DNA of 64,000 bases from Nematostella vectensis (lineage: Eukaryota > Cnidaria > Anthozoa > Actiniaria > Edwardsiidae), in contig NC_064047.1 in the NCBI RefSeq assembly GCF_932526225.1, positions 14,011,121-14,075,120 on the forward strand. Reading direction: 5' to 3'. Within the stretch, counting starts at the first letter, position 1. The number at the start of each line of letters is the position of its first letter. The notes under the pieces were generated by a model. The model had not been told where the DNA came from and searched no databases. It worked only from the letters and a program-made list of their open reading frames with translations. Below, in pieces: positions 22,137-31,599 of this stretch. Both the position numbers and the translations under genes were made by a program.

Positions 22137-23055
22137 CTAGCGTGACGCTAGCGTCACGCTACGCAACTGCGAACGCGTGAAGCCGTGCTTAGAGTACGCC
22201 GTGTAATACAACACTGGTTGTCCGGGCTCCATGACCCTCTTTAGTATTGGGTATGCCTTGCTTGTCCACCACGGGTCCGTCGCTCGCCGTCGGCCCTTGT
22301 CCTGAAGGTCTTCCTCGTTTACGGCGATGTACACCTCCGTTCCGACCTCTAAGGCGACCTCTAAGGGGGGCTTTCCGGCTTTGAGAGGCACGCGCCTCAG
22401 CGTCTTTAGGCGCAAAGCCAGTCATGCGAGTCTTCGATGCGTTTATGTCCGAGATGACGATTGGCAAAGCAGTAACCCACTCGCGGTTTGTCTCGCCGGA
22501 TGCAAGCTCCTTCCAGTACTGCGCACGAAATAGGCGCTGTGCCAGCCAGCGATGGAAAGACTCGGCGAAAGCTTGGCTCCTGTGGTGCCCTGGCTCAGCC
22601 CGTCGGACCTCCACCCCGTGGTCTGTTAGGAGCTTTGTGGTAGCACCCTTGAACTCCGTGCCGTCATCAACCATGAGGACTTTAGGCCATGTGAGAGGTC
22701 CCTCTGCGTAGATGTCAGCTAGTGGGCGGGCGGCTTTATATCGTGAAGCAACGTCAACGACAGTCAGGGCATACTTGTACCCGCGGTCGGTTGGCAAGAA
22801 TAGCAGGTCCGACTGGTGGATACGGTTTGGTATCTGCTCCGAGAAGTGGGCGTAGGTAGTCGGAGGGGGGGGGGGTGTCTGTGTGTAGCCCCCGACGGGC
22901 TGCGAGCTTACCCACTTGCGCACTCGATCTATGGAGGCTGAGCCCTTGGGAAGTTTGGCATGCAGAGCGGTCACTCCCTGGAAGCCACCTCTGGCGTAGT
23001 ATATAGGACGAAGGAACGCATCGAGTTCTTCGTCGGACATGCGCTTCGCCGCCAT
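22137..23055 (-). pseudogene. Polinton integrase (RVE family), frameshifted
   Basis: Catalyses strand transfer of the element ends. I place the start at the ATG at 23055 (MAAKRMSDEELDAFLRPIYY); a longer ORF upstream lacks support. Core motifs are HQSDLLFLPTDRGYKYA (first Asp), MVDDGTEFKG (second Asp) and QAFAESFHRWLAQRLF (Glu, 35 positions after the second Asp), as in the Polinton branch of retroviral-type integrases. The reading changes frame near 22405. In the other frame it continues GTEVYI, then RRATDPWWTSKAYPI, PGQPVLYY and GFTRSQLRSV, the C-terminal domain typical of Polinton integrases. It is convergent with the replicase; the two stops almost touch. All catalytic residues are still present, so the frameshift may be recent. 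Confidence 0.88.
22138..22161. promoter_or_regulatory. 24-bp perfect palindrome between convergent genes
   Basis: TAGCGTGACGCT is followed directly by its reverse complement. It begins 6 bp after the replicase stop and covers the last codons of the convergent integrase. It could form a hairpin terminator-like structure or bind a dimeric protein; its position between two 3' ends favours 3'-end formation. Confidence 0.6.
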
Positions 23056-23348
23056 TTCGTGTCGGCAATAATGTATCGCGATACATTGCAACAGGTGTAT
23101 CAGTCTCCAACAGGCGGGGTAGTGCCGAGGCGGTCTTTCTGAGGTCGGAGCGCCCTCGGAGAACGGCATTGGCGAACCTCTTAGCGCACTCCCTGTCTGC
23201 GCGTCACAGCTCGAGGCTTCGGTTAGCAATGTCACCAAAGCTACGACACCTTCGGTGTCACCCACCCATCGACCGCACTTTTGGAATCACTCGCTTAGCA
23301 GCGGCTGCTACCTCGTGCATAGCACTCCACAGCTGGTCCGCAATCATC

Positions 23349-23837
23349 CTATACGTATACGCGCAGTATGGAAAAAGGCCGCCTAGACGCAGCGCTGCAA
23401 CGGCAGCTGCATAACAGCAAGCGGCTAGCTGTGTAGCCGATGACGAGAGCGCCGGCGCCAATGTACGCCAACTCGGCGTTTTTCTGCGTTTTGCTGGGGA
23501 TGTAGTAGTCGGATAGCTCAGGAGCCCGCATCGACTCCAGGAATTGTTTTGGCCGGGTCTGGTTGTAGAGTATGAGCGCGTAGCCAGTGTCGGTGAAGTT
23601 TTGCTTTGCGAGGGCCCCTCTCTCGCGACTTTGAGCTTGCCAATCGAGGATTTTCTGTCGCCGCTGTTGGTAGCGTCCATAGTCTTGTTGGTATTTCTCC
23701 AGGGCCTTGTCGTGCCTCTCCTTCTCAGCTAAGGCAGGGCTCTCATCGTTCGACAGGAACTTTGCGAGGTAGTTGCCACCAACGAATGCAGTCGCGTTTA
23801 GGACGGCGCCACCAACCAAAATCGCGATGGAGGCCAT
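23349..23837 (-). CDS. Polinton membrane/coiled-coil virion protein
   Basis: 162 residues from the ATG at 23837. The N-terminus MASIAILVGGAVLNATAFVG is a hydrophobic, probably membrane-inserted segment. Residues about 35-85 are charged and helical (EKERHDKALEKYQQDYGRYQ, then QRRQKILDWQ) and would form a coiled coil. A second hydrophobic segment (YIGAGALVIGYTASRLLL) follows near residue 125. The layout matches, from memory, a conserved Polinton protein (PW/PX type; the letter is uncertain). The last 20 Cys/Ser/Arg-rich residues may be readthrough after a lost stop. Read in the same direction as the integrase and capsid genes. Confidence 0.6.
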   Translation of the reverse strand: MASIAILVGGAVLNATAFVGGNYLAKFLSNDESPALAEKERHDKALEKYQQDYGRYQQRRQKILDWQAQSRERGALAKQNFTDTGYALILYNQTRPKQFLESMRAPELSDYYIPSKTQKNAELAYIGAGALVIGYTASRLLLCSCRCSAASRRPFSILRVYV

Positions 23838-23860
23838 CGAGTAGTGTTATGCTGTGTGTA

Positions 23861-23880
23861 CGTGTTCATACATGAACACG
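23861..23880. promoter_or_regulatory. 20-bp palindrome upstream of membrane protein gene
   Basis: CGTGTTCATA then CATGAACACG, a palindrome except at the central pair. It lies 24 bp upstream of the start codon at 23837 and about 40 bp after the end of the next gene, a plausible operator or transcript hairpin. Confidence 0.4.
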
Positions 23881-23917
23881 AGTCTAATACGTGGCCTACA
23901 CATGCCACAGTACACTA

Positions 23918-24142
23918 CTACATGGGCAGGATCTTCTGGTCCTCAAGGTAACCCTTAAAAGCGACAGCACCTGCAACGGCGGCAGTCATTTTTGCGTAGT
24001 TTATGGCGTTCGCGGAGGGGTCTTTGGTGAAGTCTTCGCGCAAGACCTTGCGCCCAACCCAGCCGATACCGGCGACGAGGCCGGTTATGACTGCGGCGTC
24101 GGTGATGGTCTTTGTAATCTTGCTTTGCTGCGTCGTCGACAT
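23918..24142 (-). CDS. small Polinton membrane protein
   Basis: 74 residues from a genuine ATG at 24142. A first hydrophobic stretch (AAVITGLVAGIGWVG) is followed by a basic and acidic linker (RKVLREDFTKDPSANAINYA), a second hydrophobic stretch (MTAAVAGAVAFKGYL) and the C-terminus EDQKILPM. The ending YLEDQKILP and the pattern of two short membrane segments recall a small protein conserved in cnidarian Polintons (memory only). It is intact and co-oriented with its neighbours. Confidence 0.6.
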   Translation of the reverse strand: MSTTQQSKITKTITDAAVITGLVAGIGWVGRKVLREDFTKDPSANAINYAKMTAAVAGAVAFKGYLEDQKILPM

Positions 24143-24195
24143 TGCGATGCACGGACGTGCGGATATGGGTGGGGCCCTTGTGTTTAAATGTCTGC

Positions 24196-24507
24196 TTACT
24201 CCATGGCTAACAGTCTAGGTTTGCCCTGTCCGGGAGCGCGAAGCGCTGTCGCCGGAACGGCAAGCGGTCGATCCTTGGTCTGCTGTGCGGCCGCCAGCGG
24301 CGGCCTTGCGGGCGGAGTCAGGTCGTCGGTACCTTCGGTAGCAAGTGGGTCGGTAGCTCGCTGGTTAACAGCTGGTGTACAAGTGAACGCGGCAGCTAGC
24401 TCCCGTCTGCGTGTGTAGAGGCCGATCAATGACACTAGAAGACCAGCGACCCCGATAACCGAGCTAGCCGACCAAGCAGAGTTGCTTTCCGGTTCTGGTG
24501 TGTGCAT
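24196..24507 (-). CDS. single-pass membrane protein downstream of capsid gene
   Basis: 103 residues from the ATG at 24507 (MHTPEPESNSAW). One clear membrane segment, SSVIGVAGLLVSLIGLY, is followed by RRR and a Pro/Ala/Thr-rich tail without motifs. In the same frame the reading is open upstream into the decayed end of the capsid gene, so the start choice rests on that ATG and its position after the capsid region. Function unknown; a virion membrane or fusion accessory is possible. Confidence 0.5.
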   Translation of the reverse strand: MHTPEPESNSAWSASSVIGVAGLLVSLIGLYTRRRELAAAFTCTPAVNQRATDPLATEGTDDLTPPARPPLAAAQQTKDRPLAVPATALRAPGQGKPRLLAME

Positions 24508-25720
24508 GATGCCGAAGGCATCTTCGGCGCGCGCGCGCAAGCCCTCGCGTCCCTGTGGCTCGCTAGCGACCGGCGACCGGCGACCCAACGTGTTATTGAC
24601 CAATCGGAGACCACCCCCATGGATAGCACTGTCGTCCGTCGTTCGAAGGTCGATTCACAGAGCAAACTTGTTATCGCCATAGAACGACTCGGGGCCGATT
24701 GCCGGGGCGGCAGGCGCTCCGCTGTGCCCCCCTCCCCCGGGGAGGGGCGGACGAACCGCCTTTTTGCCTCCCTCCAGAAATCCGTGGGGCGCAGCCCCTG
24801 GCTGAAGACCTCGTTTGGCATGCCGTCGATTGTAACGCGAACGCTCTTGATGTCGGGGTACACGAACTTCTCAGAGTCGCGAGCCCCTGCCGTGTATGGC
24901 TCCACAAAGAGGAGCAACAGACCACTCATAGACCTTCGCGGCAGGTTGACGCTCTCGTTGATTATGCTGTCCGTCCCTTTGCTAATCACGAAGGTCTTGT
25001 GAAGGTTCACTTGCTCGTAGAAGAACGTTGTGCCGTTTTGGTAGGCGGCGGCTTCAGACCGGGCGAGGTTGTCGTCCCTCAGGCTTTCGTATTCCAGCTC
25101 TAGATTTTTGACGCCATAGGATAATTTGGAAGCATCGCTTCCGACTACTATCTGGTCAACCGTTGCGAGCGTGATCTCGAAGAGCAGCGCCTCGGAGAGC
25201 GCCCTTGGGTACAGAACGCCGTGGTCCGTCGGCAGAGAATGGTCTAGCGGGACGGTGTACTTCGCCCCGTGGGCGGCGTTTAGAGCGTTCTCCTTAGCGG
25301 TACTAGTCGCTTTATCGCCAGCCTTCGAGCGAAGCTTGCGCATGTTTTCTGACTGTATGCCTTGCTCCAGGCGGTTCTCTCTCTCGACCTTGGACAGGTA
25401 AAGCTCCTCATACGTATTGAAGACGTCGTAGGGGTTGGTGTCCTGGAGCGTTTCTCCTGCAAACGTGATTTTCAGGCGGCTCACGAGATTTCGGCCGACG
25501 TTGTTCACGACGGTATTATTTGCTTGGCCTGAGATGGAGAGATCGAAACCGACCCTCAAGGAGCCAGGCACGCGCGTGACGCCTTCCGATAGTTTTGGGA
25601 CCGCCACATATAGCGTCTCGCCTGGGGAGGCCGTCGACGGGTTGAGAGTGACCCGGTGAACAGTTCTCTCGGCTTTCAACCCCAGAGGGGTTGGGGGTCA
25701 AGTTTATCGCTGACTGACAT
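24508..25720 (-). pseudogene. Polinton major capsid-like protein, broken
   Basis: Expected to be the jelly-roll capsid protein. The probable start is the ATG at 25720, but the reading changes frame near 25685, so the open part starts in a TTG context. Recognisable segments are STASPGETLYVAVPKLSEGV, FAGETLQDTNPYDVFNTYEE, DHGVLYPRALSEALLFE, NLPRRSMSGLLLLFVEPY, AGARDSEKFVYPDIKSVRVT and GMPNEVFSQG, an order I recall from capsid-like genes of cnidarian Polintons. A further frameshift lies near 24770 and a TGA replaces a Trp codon near 24650. After LRLVNNTLGRR the expected C-terminus is lost in a GC-rich, locally repetitive stretch. It is divergent from the gene at 25841. Confidence 0.7.
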
Positions 25721-25840
25721 CCCTATTACGTATATTATATATCGTATACGTATATATACATAAAGTACGAAGCCGCGTGGCTATGGTGCGGACTGTTAGA
25801 CATGTCTAATATAGCGTAGCACGAGTTATGCGCACGCATC
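25721..25840. promoter_or_regulatory. divergent AT-rich promoter region
   Basis: The 120 bp between the capsid-like gene (-) and the gene at 25841 (+) include TATATTATATATCGTATACG and TATATATACATAAAG, an island of AT-rich, TATA-like and palindromic sequence inside a GC-rich element. It is the only such island in the Polinton interior and suits a bidirectional promoter. Confidence 0.45.
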
Positions 25841-26787
25841 ATGGGTGATGTTGACGTTGACATTGACGATACCTTGCCGGGTGCGTCCGCCGGTCGCGGA
25901 GCGGGGGACGGCGAGACGACGCCCCTTATCCCGTTTGACCCCGACGATGGGGAGTCGATCCCAATGACGAGCACGTCATCGCGTATGCATGCTGCGCATA
26001 GCATGGCTACGCGAAGCGCAACGCAAACGACCGCTGAAACCTCGTTCACCACAGAGGGTGCAGCGACAAGACTTGGTCTCCAGTCCCTCAGGGAGGAATC
26101 TGATACGGTCCCAGTCGGACCGGAGGGGAAAGACGCTAATACAGCTTCGCAACCTCGACAAAGGAGGTTGGACTAAACCAAGACAGCTGTTCAATGAGAA
26201 CGGGGGCGTTCGACAGGACGTTGCAAAGCTGTAAGGCTTTAAGCTGGCGATGGGGTCCGTGGCAGAAATAGACGCGGTCATTCAGGAGAACACAGAACGA
26301 GTCCAAGAGCTGCAAGGGGTGGTAGCCACAGATAGGGAGACCATCGACGACCCTAACACGTCAGAGAGTCGCCGCCAAGAGGCCCGTGAGCGCAACTAGG
26401 AGAGGCTATCCGAGATTGACGAACTAGAACGCGAAAACCGAGAGCTCGAGAACCAAAAGCCGCTAAGAGAGCGCATCAAAGCCATCTTCAAAAAGTACGG
26501 CTTTACCGTCACCGCTATCGGGTTGCCGAGCGACGTCACAATGGCCGCGGTCGTCGTCGCTCGGCAAGTCGCTCTCCTCCGTGGCCAGAGGGGTCGGTAA
26601 CGGTCTTAAGGCTATCGGGAAAAAGGTAGGCGAGCTTCTCCCTGGGCTAGTAGGCAGCATCGCGAACTTCGTGTTTAAGCCTGCAGGAGAAGCGGTGAAA
26701 TTCCTTGGCGAAAATGCGTGGCTGCTCATTCTAGCCGTAGCCGCGTTCTTGGTTCGTCGAATGCAAAGTAATCATCGGAACAAGTAA
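25841..26787 (+). pseudogene. Polinton virion-associated membrane protein (PX-like), broken
   Basis: Starts MGDVDVDIDDTLPGASAG at 25841. Frame changes occur near 26090 and 26530 and in-frame stops at 26229 and 26397. Segments recognised across frames are LIQLRNLDKGGWTKPRQLFN, a long acidic/basic coiled coil (ELERENRELENQKPLRERIK), AIFKKYGFTVTAIGL, KAIGKKVGELLPGLVGSI and NAWLLILAVAAFLVRR at the C-terminus, that is a coiled coil followed by amphipathic and membrane helices. This protein is, from memory, common in cnidarian Polintons. A palindromic insertion adds SRMHAAHSMA at 25982-26015. The precise name is uncertain. Confidence 0.6.
25982..26015. repeat. palindromic mini-insertion, copy 1
   Basis: CGCGTATGCATGCTGCGCAT then AGCATGGCTACGCG, an imperfect 34-bp palindrome. 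The core recurs in inverted orientation at 26886-26909 with one mismatch. Both copies are inside coding remnants and read RMHAAHSM in the respective strand. Confidence 0.6.
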
Positions 26788-26839
26788 TACGCCGCGGCCA
26801 CCGCGAGTGCCGACAACCTCGCCTTGAGGGCGATGTGGT

Positions 26840-27436
26840 CACCTTTTTCGCCCGGTCCGGGTGCGCTTGACGTTCTGGCGGCAGTCATGCTATGCGCAGC
26901 GTGCATACGTGGAGAGGGGGCAGGGTGGTAAAGTAGACGTGAAACCTTAAAAAATCTCCTGATGACAGAGGGGAGCGTGGCGAAAGCGGGGTCGGTTAGG
27001 GACACCCCGCATCGGCGGTTGCGCACCAGACCGCAAAGTTGAGTTGCTGTGGCCAGTACCCATAGGAAGGCTCCGATAGCCACCGGCGAGACTCCTTGGC
27101 GGACTTGTGCGTGACTACTGTCTCTTTGAATATGTCTCCGACCCTAGTCGTGAATGATTTGTCCTCAGCCACGTGTATCTCTAGCTGCGTGAGTAGTGAT
27201 GTGATGTCTGAGGCCGTGCTCTCCACGGGGGTCGCGGGCACGGCGTAGAGCAGCTTTTGCGCGAGGGTCAGAAACCTAGGGAAACCGGGTTTTGCGCGTT
27301 TGACTTGTTCGGCTATAGCGTGTTTGATATGTTCGGCTATAGAGGCTCCCACCGCAGTTGCCGCCTTCTTCGTCTCTTCGTCTCCTCGTTCAGCATCCGC
27401 CAGCCTTCCCAATCCATGCTCAGCCCTATTAAACAC
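26840..27436 (-). pseudogene. Polinton protein of unknown function, truncated
   Basis: The minus-strand reading opens without ATG at 27436 (EHGLGRLADAERG). Recognisable blocks are ASIAEHIKHAIAEQVKRAKP, DKSFTTRVGDIFKETVVTHK and WPQQLNFAVWCATADAG. After a frame change near 27005 it continues CGVSLTDPAFATLPSVIRRF and then stops matching at the second palindromic insertion (about 26910). I recall a longer protein with the LNFAVWCAT...CGVS signature from cnidarian Polintons, so perhaps half is missing here. No catalytic motif is seen. Confidence 0.5.
26886..26909. repeat. palindromic mini-insertion, copy 2 (inverted)
   Basis: CATGCTATGCGCAGCGTGCA then TACG is the reverse complement of 25981-26004 apart from one base. 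It lies where the neighbouring minus-strand gene loses its homology. Confidence 0.6.
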
Positions 27437-27447
27437 GAAGGCGGGCT

Positions 27448-28135
27448 ATGTTCAACACAATGGTGATCCTACATACTGTGTTCACCAAAGGCGAACAGAC
27501 GCTCTTCTTCGAACGGCCGATAAGGCGCCCACGCTTTGTGGCGCTCCGGCAGTGCTCGCTGTTTAACAGCTGGTATAATCTCGAGCGGGAGCATCAGATA
27601 ACGACTATAGCCTCCCTCCCGCCCATCGCTACTCTGCCAGCCGGGTACTACACGGCCGAGTCCATCGTGGAAACGATCAACCGCGCTGAAAGCGAGATTC
27701 TGACCGCGAAGCTGGATCCCCTCACCGGGGAGATCGCGCTCATGTCCAATGGCGTTGCGTTCCTGAATGCCGAGCTTTGCGCACTATTTGGCTTAGAGGC
27801 TAAAGACGATCAGTTGGGGGAGAGGGGCCTCGCACTGCCCTTGAGGGGGCCCACTTAAAGTGGCTTTTCCGAAAATAGAGGCCCTCTACATCTGCTGCGA
27901 TATCGTAGACCGCACGCAATGCCTCTCCTTAGGCGAGCCTTCAAACGTTCTCGCTTGCCTAGGAACCCGCGGGAGGCCGCACGAGAAAGTCGTCTATGGA
28001 CCCGACATCCCCGTTTGTGCCGCAGCATCTTCCTCTGAGTTTGTCTTGAGTATCCAAATATGGATCAGGGATGACCGCGGTAGACGGGTGGACTTTAAGG
28101 GCAAGCCTGTTCGCCTCGTATTAGAGCTAACCTAG
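27448..28135 (+). pseudogene. Polinton penton-like minor capsid protein, one frameshift
   Basis: Starts at the ATG at 27448. Blocks MFNTMVILHTVFTKGEQTLF, FVALRQCSLFNSWYNL, LPAGYYTAESIVETIN and LCALFGLEA are followed, after a one-base frame change near 27855, by ALYICCDIVDRTQCL, PHEKVVYGPDIPV and VLSIQIWIRDDRGRRVDFKG. The ending VRLVLELT is typical. This is the single jelly-roll penton protein that occupies capsid vertices in Polinton-type particles (recalled family). About 229 residues if counted across the break, a normal length. It is oriented toward the right TIR. Confidence 0.7.
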
Positions 28136-28151
28136 GTCCGACATAACAAGC

Positions 28152-28856
28152 ATGGCAAACAGCGACGTTAGCAGCGGTGCCATATACCCCTCGCTTCCCA
28201 GCGTCTGCCCCCCGAAGGGTACGCACATGACGCCTACCGCTCCGGCAAGCATCGGCGGCGACGTGCAAAGCTTCCGACTCCAGAAAATATGTGACACTCA
28301 GGCGGTTCTAGACAACAAGATAACGCATCATCGACAGGTGCGGGAGAAGTATAAGCGCGCCTTTGCCGTTACCCATGCTGTGTCTGTGGCATCCGGCATC
28401 GCTGCAGGGGCGCTTTCCAGCGCCAGGTTGGGGGTCTCTTTGAGTGGGATAGGGGTCTGATCGGCGGTCCGCTGACAGGGGTCGCTGTTCTGGTCGGTGT
28501 CGTGGGCGTAGGCGCAGGGGTAGCCTCTAGGGGTCTTACGAGCAAGGTGGCTAAACACGATGATTTTAGCGGAGAGTAAGAAGAACTCGATCAGCGAGCT
28601 GGTCTCTAAGGCTCTGCAAGACGTGCATATCTCAGACGAAGAGTTTCGGCTAATAATTCGAGAACAAGAGAGATACTACGCGCTCAAGGCCGCTATAAGA
28701 GCTCGACACGGCCTCGCATCGCGTGAGAAAAAAAGCAGGAAAGGGCCCTCCCTGGAGACACGCGAAATGATGAAAAAGAGGCTGCGAGAAATTCGCGAGA
28801 AATTCCCCAGCGGCTTTGAATTTACGGCCGAAAAACGGTTATTCCGCGCTCCGTAG
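28152..28856 (+). pseudogene. Polinton membrane protein with EEF domain, frameshifted
   Basis: Starts MANSDVSSGAIYPSLPSV at 28152, 16 bp after the penton stop. HHRQVREKYKRAFAVTHAVS leads into hydrophobic glycine-rich segments (SGIAAGALSSA and, after a frame change near 28455, GVAVLVGVVGVGAGVASRGL), then VAKHDDF. A second frame change near 28560 leads to AESKKNSISELVSKALQD, ISDEEFRLIIREQERYY and a basic tail. KALQD...ISDEEF after two hydrophobic stretches is a recurrent protein of cnidarian Polintons (memory). It probably spans a membrane twice. Confidence 0.55.
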
Positions 28857-28931
28857 GTTGGCGGCCCAATCCACGTTCCTCGTTTTCACGGCCCTCAGGT
28901 CCTAGCACAAGGCGCTGGCGTCCCCGACATA

Positions 28932-29234
28932 GATTAATGATTGCTAACCATCGCTAATTACCCATCTACGCGGAGTGTGTTTTGCGTAGACTTACTTCTG
29001 CTAAGTATTCATCTACGCGAAGTGGTCCCGACGTAGATTAATAACCAGCAATTATTAATCTACGCGAAACGCGTTTCGGTGTCACTGAAAGTCCCCAGCC
29101 TGGAACGGGGCTGGGGGTCGGAGGGGCGCTGGGCCCCTCCCAGGCCTAAGACGGGGCTGGGAGGCCCGGAGGGGCGATTCGCGCCCCCCACTCGTTTCAC
29201 TGAAACCCCCCAGTCCCCCCCCCCCCCCCCCCCC
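28932..29234. repeat. Polinton right terminal inverted repeat
   Basis: Reverse complement of 17422-17664, including the three hairpins. It differs by about 45 extra bp from a local duplication of the CCCAGCCCCGT block (29105-29150) and by a C-run of about 20 at the very end, against 7 G at the left end. The array of GGGAAATACA decamers resumes at 29235. Confidence 0.93.
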
Positions 29235-31168
29235 AAATACAAGAGAATACAGGAGAACACAGGGAAATACAGGAGATACAAGATAATACAGTGAAATACA
29301 GGAGAATACAGGGAAATACAAGAGAATACAGGGGAATACAGGAGAATACAGGGAAATACAGGAGAATACAGGAAAATACAGGAGAATACGGGAAAATAAA
29401 GGAGAATACAGGAAAATACAGGAGAATACAGGGAAATACAGGGAAATACAGGATAATACCGGGAAATACAGGGGAATACAGGGAAATACAGGGGAATACA
29501 GGGAAATACAGGTTGAACCATGGAAATACAGGAAAATACATGAGAACACAGTGTAATACAGGAGAATACAAAGAAATACAGGGAAATACAGGAGAATACA
29601 GGGAAATACAGGAGAATACAGGGAAATACAGGAGAATACAGGGAAATACAGGAGAATACAGGGAAATACAGGAGAATACAGGGAAATACAGGAGAATACA
29701 GGGAAATACAAGAGAATACAGGGGAATACAGGGAAATACAGGAGAATACAGGAAAATACAGTAGAACACAGGGAAATACAGGAGAATACAGGGAAATACA
29801 AGAAATACAGGAAAATACAGGAGACACAGGGAAATACAGGGGAATACAGGAAAATACAAGGAAATACAGGAGAATACAGGAAAATACAGGAGAATACAGG
29901 GAAATACAGGAGAATAGGGAAATACAGTATAATACAGGAAAACACAGGAGAATACAGGGAAATACAGGAGAATACAGGGAAATACAAGAGAATACAGAAC
30001 ACAGGAAAATACAGGGAGAACACAGGGAAATACAGGAGACTACAGGGAAATACAGGAGAATACAGGAGAATACAGGGAAATACAAGAGAATACAGGGAAA
30101 TACAGGAGAATACAGGGAAAAACAGGAGAATACAGGGAAATACAAGAGAATACAGGGAAATACAGGAGAATACAGGGAAAAACAGGAGAATACAGGGAAA
30201 TACAGGAGAATACAGGGAAATACAGGAGAATACAGGGAAATACAAGAGAATACAGGGGAATACAGGGGAATACAGGGAAATACAAGAGAATACAGGGAAA
30301 TACAGGAGAATACAGGAGAATACAGGGAAATACAGGAGAATACAGGGAAATACAGGAGAATACAGGGAAATACAGGAGAATACAGGGAAATACAAGAGAA
30401 TACAGGGAAATACAGGAGAATACAGGAGAATACAGGGAAATACAGGAGAATACAGGGAAATACAGGAGAATACAGGGAAATACAGGAGAATACAGGGAAA
30501 TACAAGAGAATACAGGGAAATACAGGAGAATACAGGAGAATACAGGAGAATACAGGGAAATACAGGAGAATACAGGGAAATACAAGAAATACAGGAAAAT
30601 ACAGGGGAACACAGAGAAATACAGGGGGATACAGGAAAATACAAGGAAATACAGTAGAATACAGGAGAATACAGGGAAATACAAGAGAATACAGAACACA
30701 GGAAAATACAGGAGAACACAGGGAAATACAGGAGAATGCAGGGAAATACAGGAGAATACAGGGAAATACAAGAGAATACAGGAAAATACAGGGGAATACA
30801 GGAGAATACAGGGGAATACAGGAAAATACAGGGAAATACAGGAGAATACAGGGGAATACAATGGGAAATACAGGAGAATACAGGAAAATACAGGAGAATA
30901 CATAGAAATACAAGAGAATACAGGAAAATACAGGAGAACACGCTAGGGAAATACAGGGGAATACAGGAAAATACAAGGAAATACAGGCAAATACAGGAGA
31001 ATACAGGAAAATACAAGAGAATACAGGGAAATACAAGAGAATACAAGAAAATACAGGAGAACACAGGGAAATACAGGAGAATACAGGGAAATACAGAAGA
31101 ATACAGGGAAATACAGAAAAATACAGGGGAATACAGGGAAATACAAGAGAATACAGGGGAATACAGGG
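29235..31168. repeat. 10/20-bp minisatellite, right part
   Basis: Same unit and orientation as 16423-17421, so the Polinton split one array of nearly 3 kb. Occasional deletions break the phase (for example near 29808 and 29915). Segments around 29720-30030 and 30560-30740 share the same unusual variants, indicating block duplication. Reverse-strand ORFs of over 700 codons are repeat artefacts. Confidence 0.95.
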
Positions 31169-31300
31169 GATCAAAAAGCCCAAACTGTCGCGATCTCGTA
31201 CCAGAACAATAAATACAATACACCAAAAACTGGAAATCGACTCTGCCAAATTTTCGTCTTTAATAAGACTTCTTCAGGGCAGACTGAAGAAGGTGAATGG
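31169..31300. repeat. foldback-family repeat, single arm
   Basis: ATACAATACACCAAAAACTG onward to GACTCTGCC, then AATAAGACTTCTTCAGGGCA, matches the arms of the element at 53595-54475. The outer part (AAAAGCCCAAAC..., 31170-31210) matches the reverse complement of 54430-54475. It abuts the end of the minisatellite. Confidence 0.8.
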
Positions 31301-31599
31301 TTACAAGCTTATTTACATCAGAATAGTGGCGCGAGACGCAAAAACATTACAACTGACAAAAACGCGCATTTTCTAGAATAGCGCGCGCTATGGATCAAAA
31401 GAATTTACACATCTCTACGTGGGTTCCTACTACAAAAAAAGTCATCACTATTAAGACCCCGCGGGTAGATAGACTTAAGCCGACTGGCCTTCCCTTTCCC
31501 TAAGCTGAGCCTCAGAGTTACACTTATCTATAAGTTGTACCATAACATTATTAAGACCTAAATGATTGTCGCAATGAAAATGTTGATAGATAAGGAAAA

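Larger units (their letters stand above)
17422..29234. mobile_element. Polinton/Maverick element, degenerate, 11.8 kb
   Basis: Terminal inverted repeats bound a GC-rich block with a Polinton gene set. In left-to-right order it has a small Cys-rich protein, a polymerase-helicase-HNH replicase (+), a retroviral-type integrase (-), three membrane or coiled-coil proteins (-), a major capsid-like protein (-), a virion-associated membrane protein (+), a protein of unknown role (-), a penton-like protein (+) and a further membrane protein (+). Polintons are integrated, virus-like self-synthesising transposons. The copy is dead: the replicase, integrase, capsid, penton and several others carry frameshifts or stops. 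It sits inside a minisatellite, so any target duplication is masked by the repeat. Composition is clearly GC-richer than the AT-rich flanks. I saw no packaging ATPase and no maturation protease. Confidence 0.85.

Noticed and set aside
28560-28856. Independent small gene starting at MILAESKKN
   Set aside because: The residues before it in another frame and the recalled protein layout indicate one gene from 28152 broken by frameshifts.
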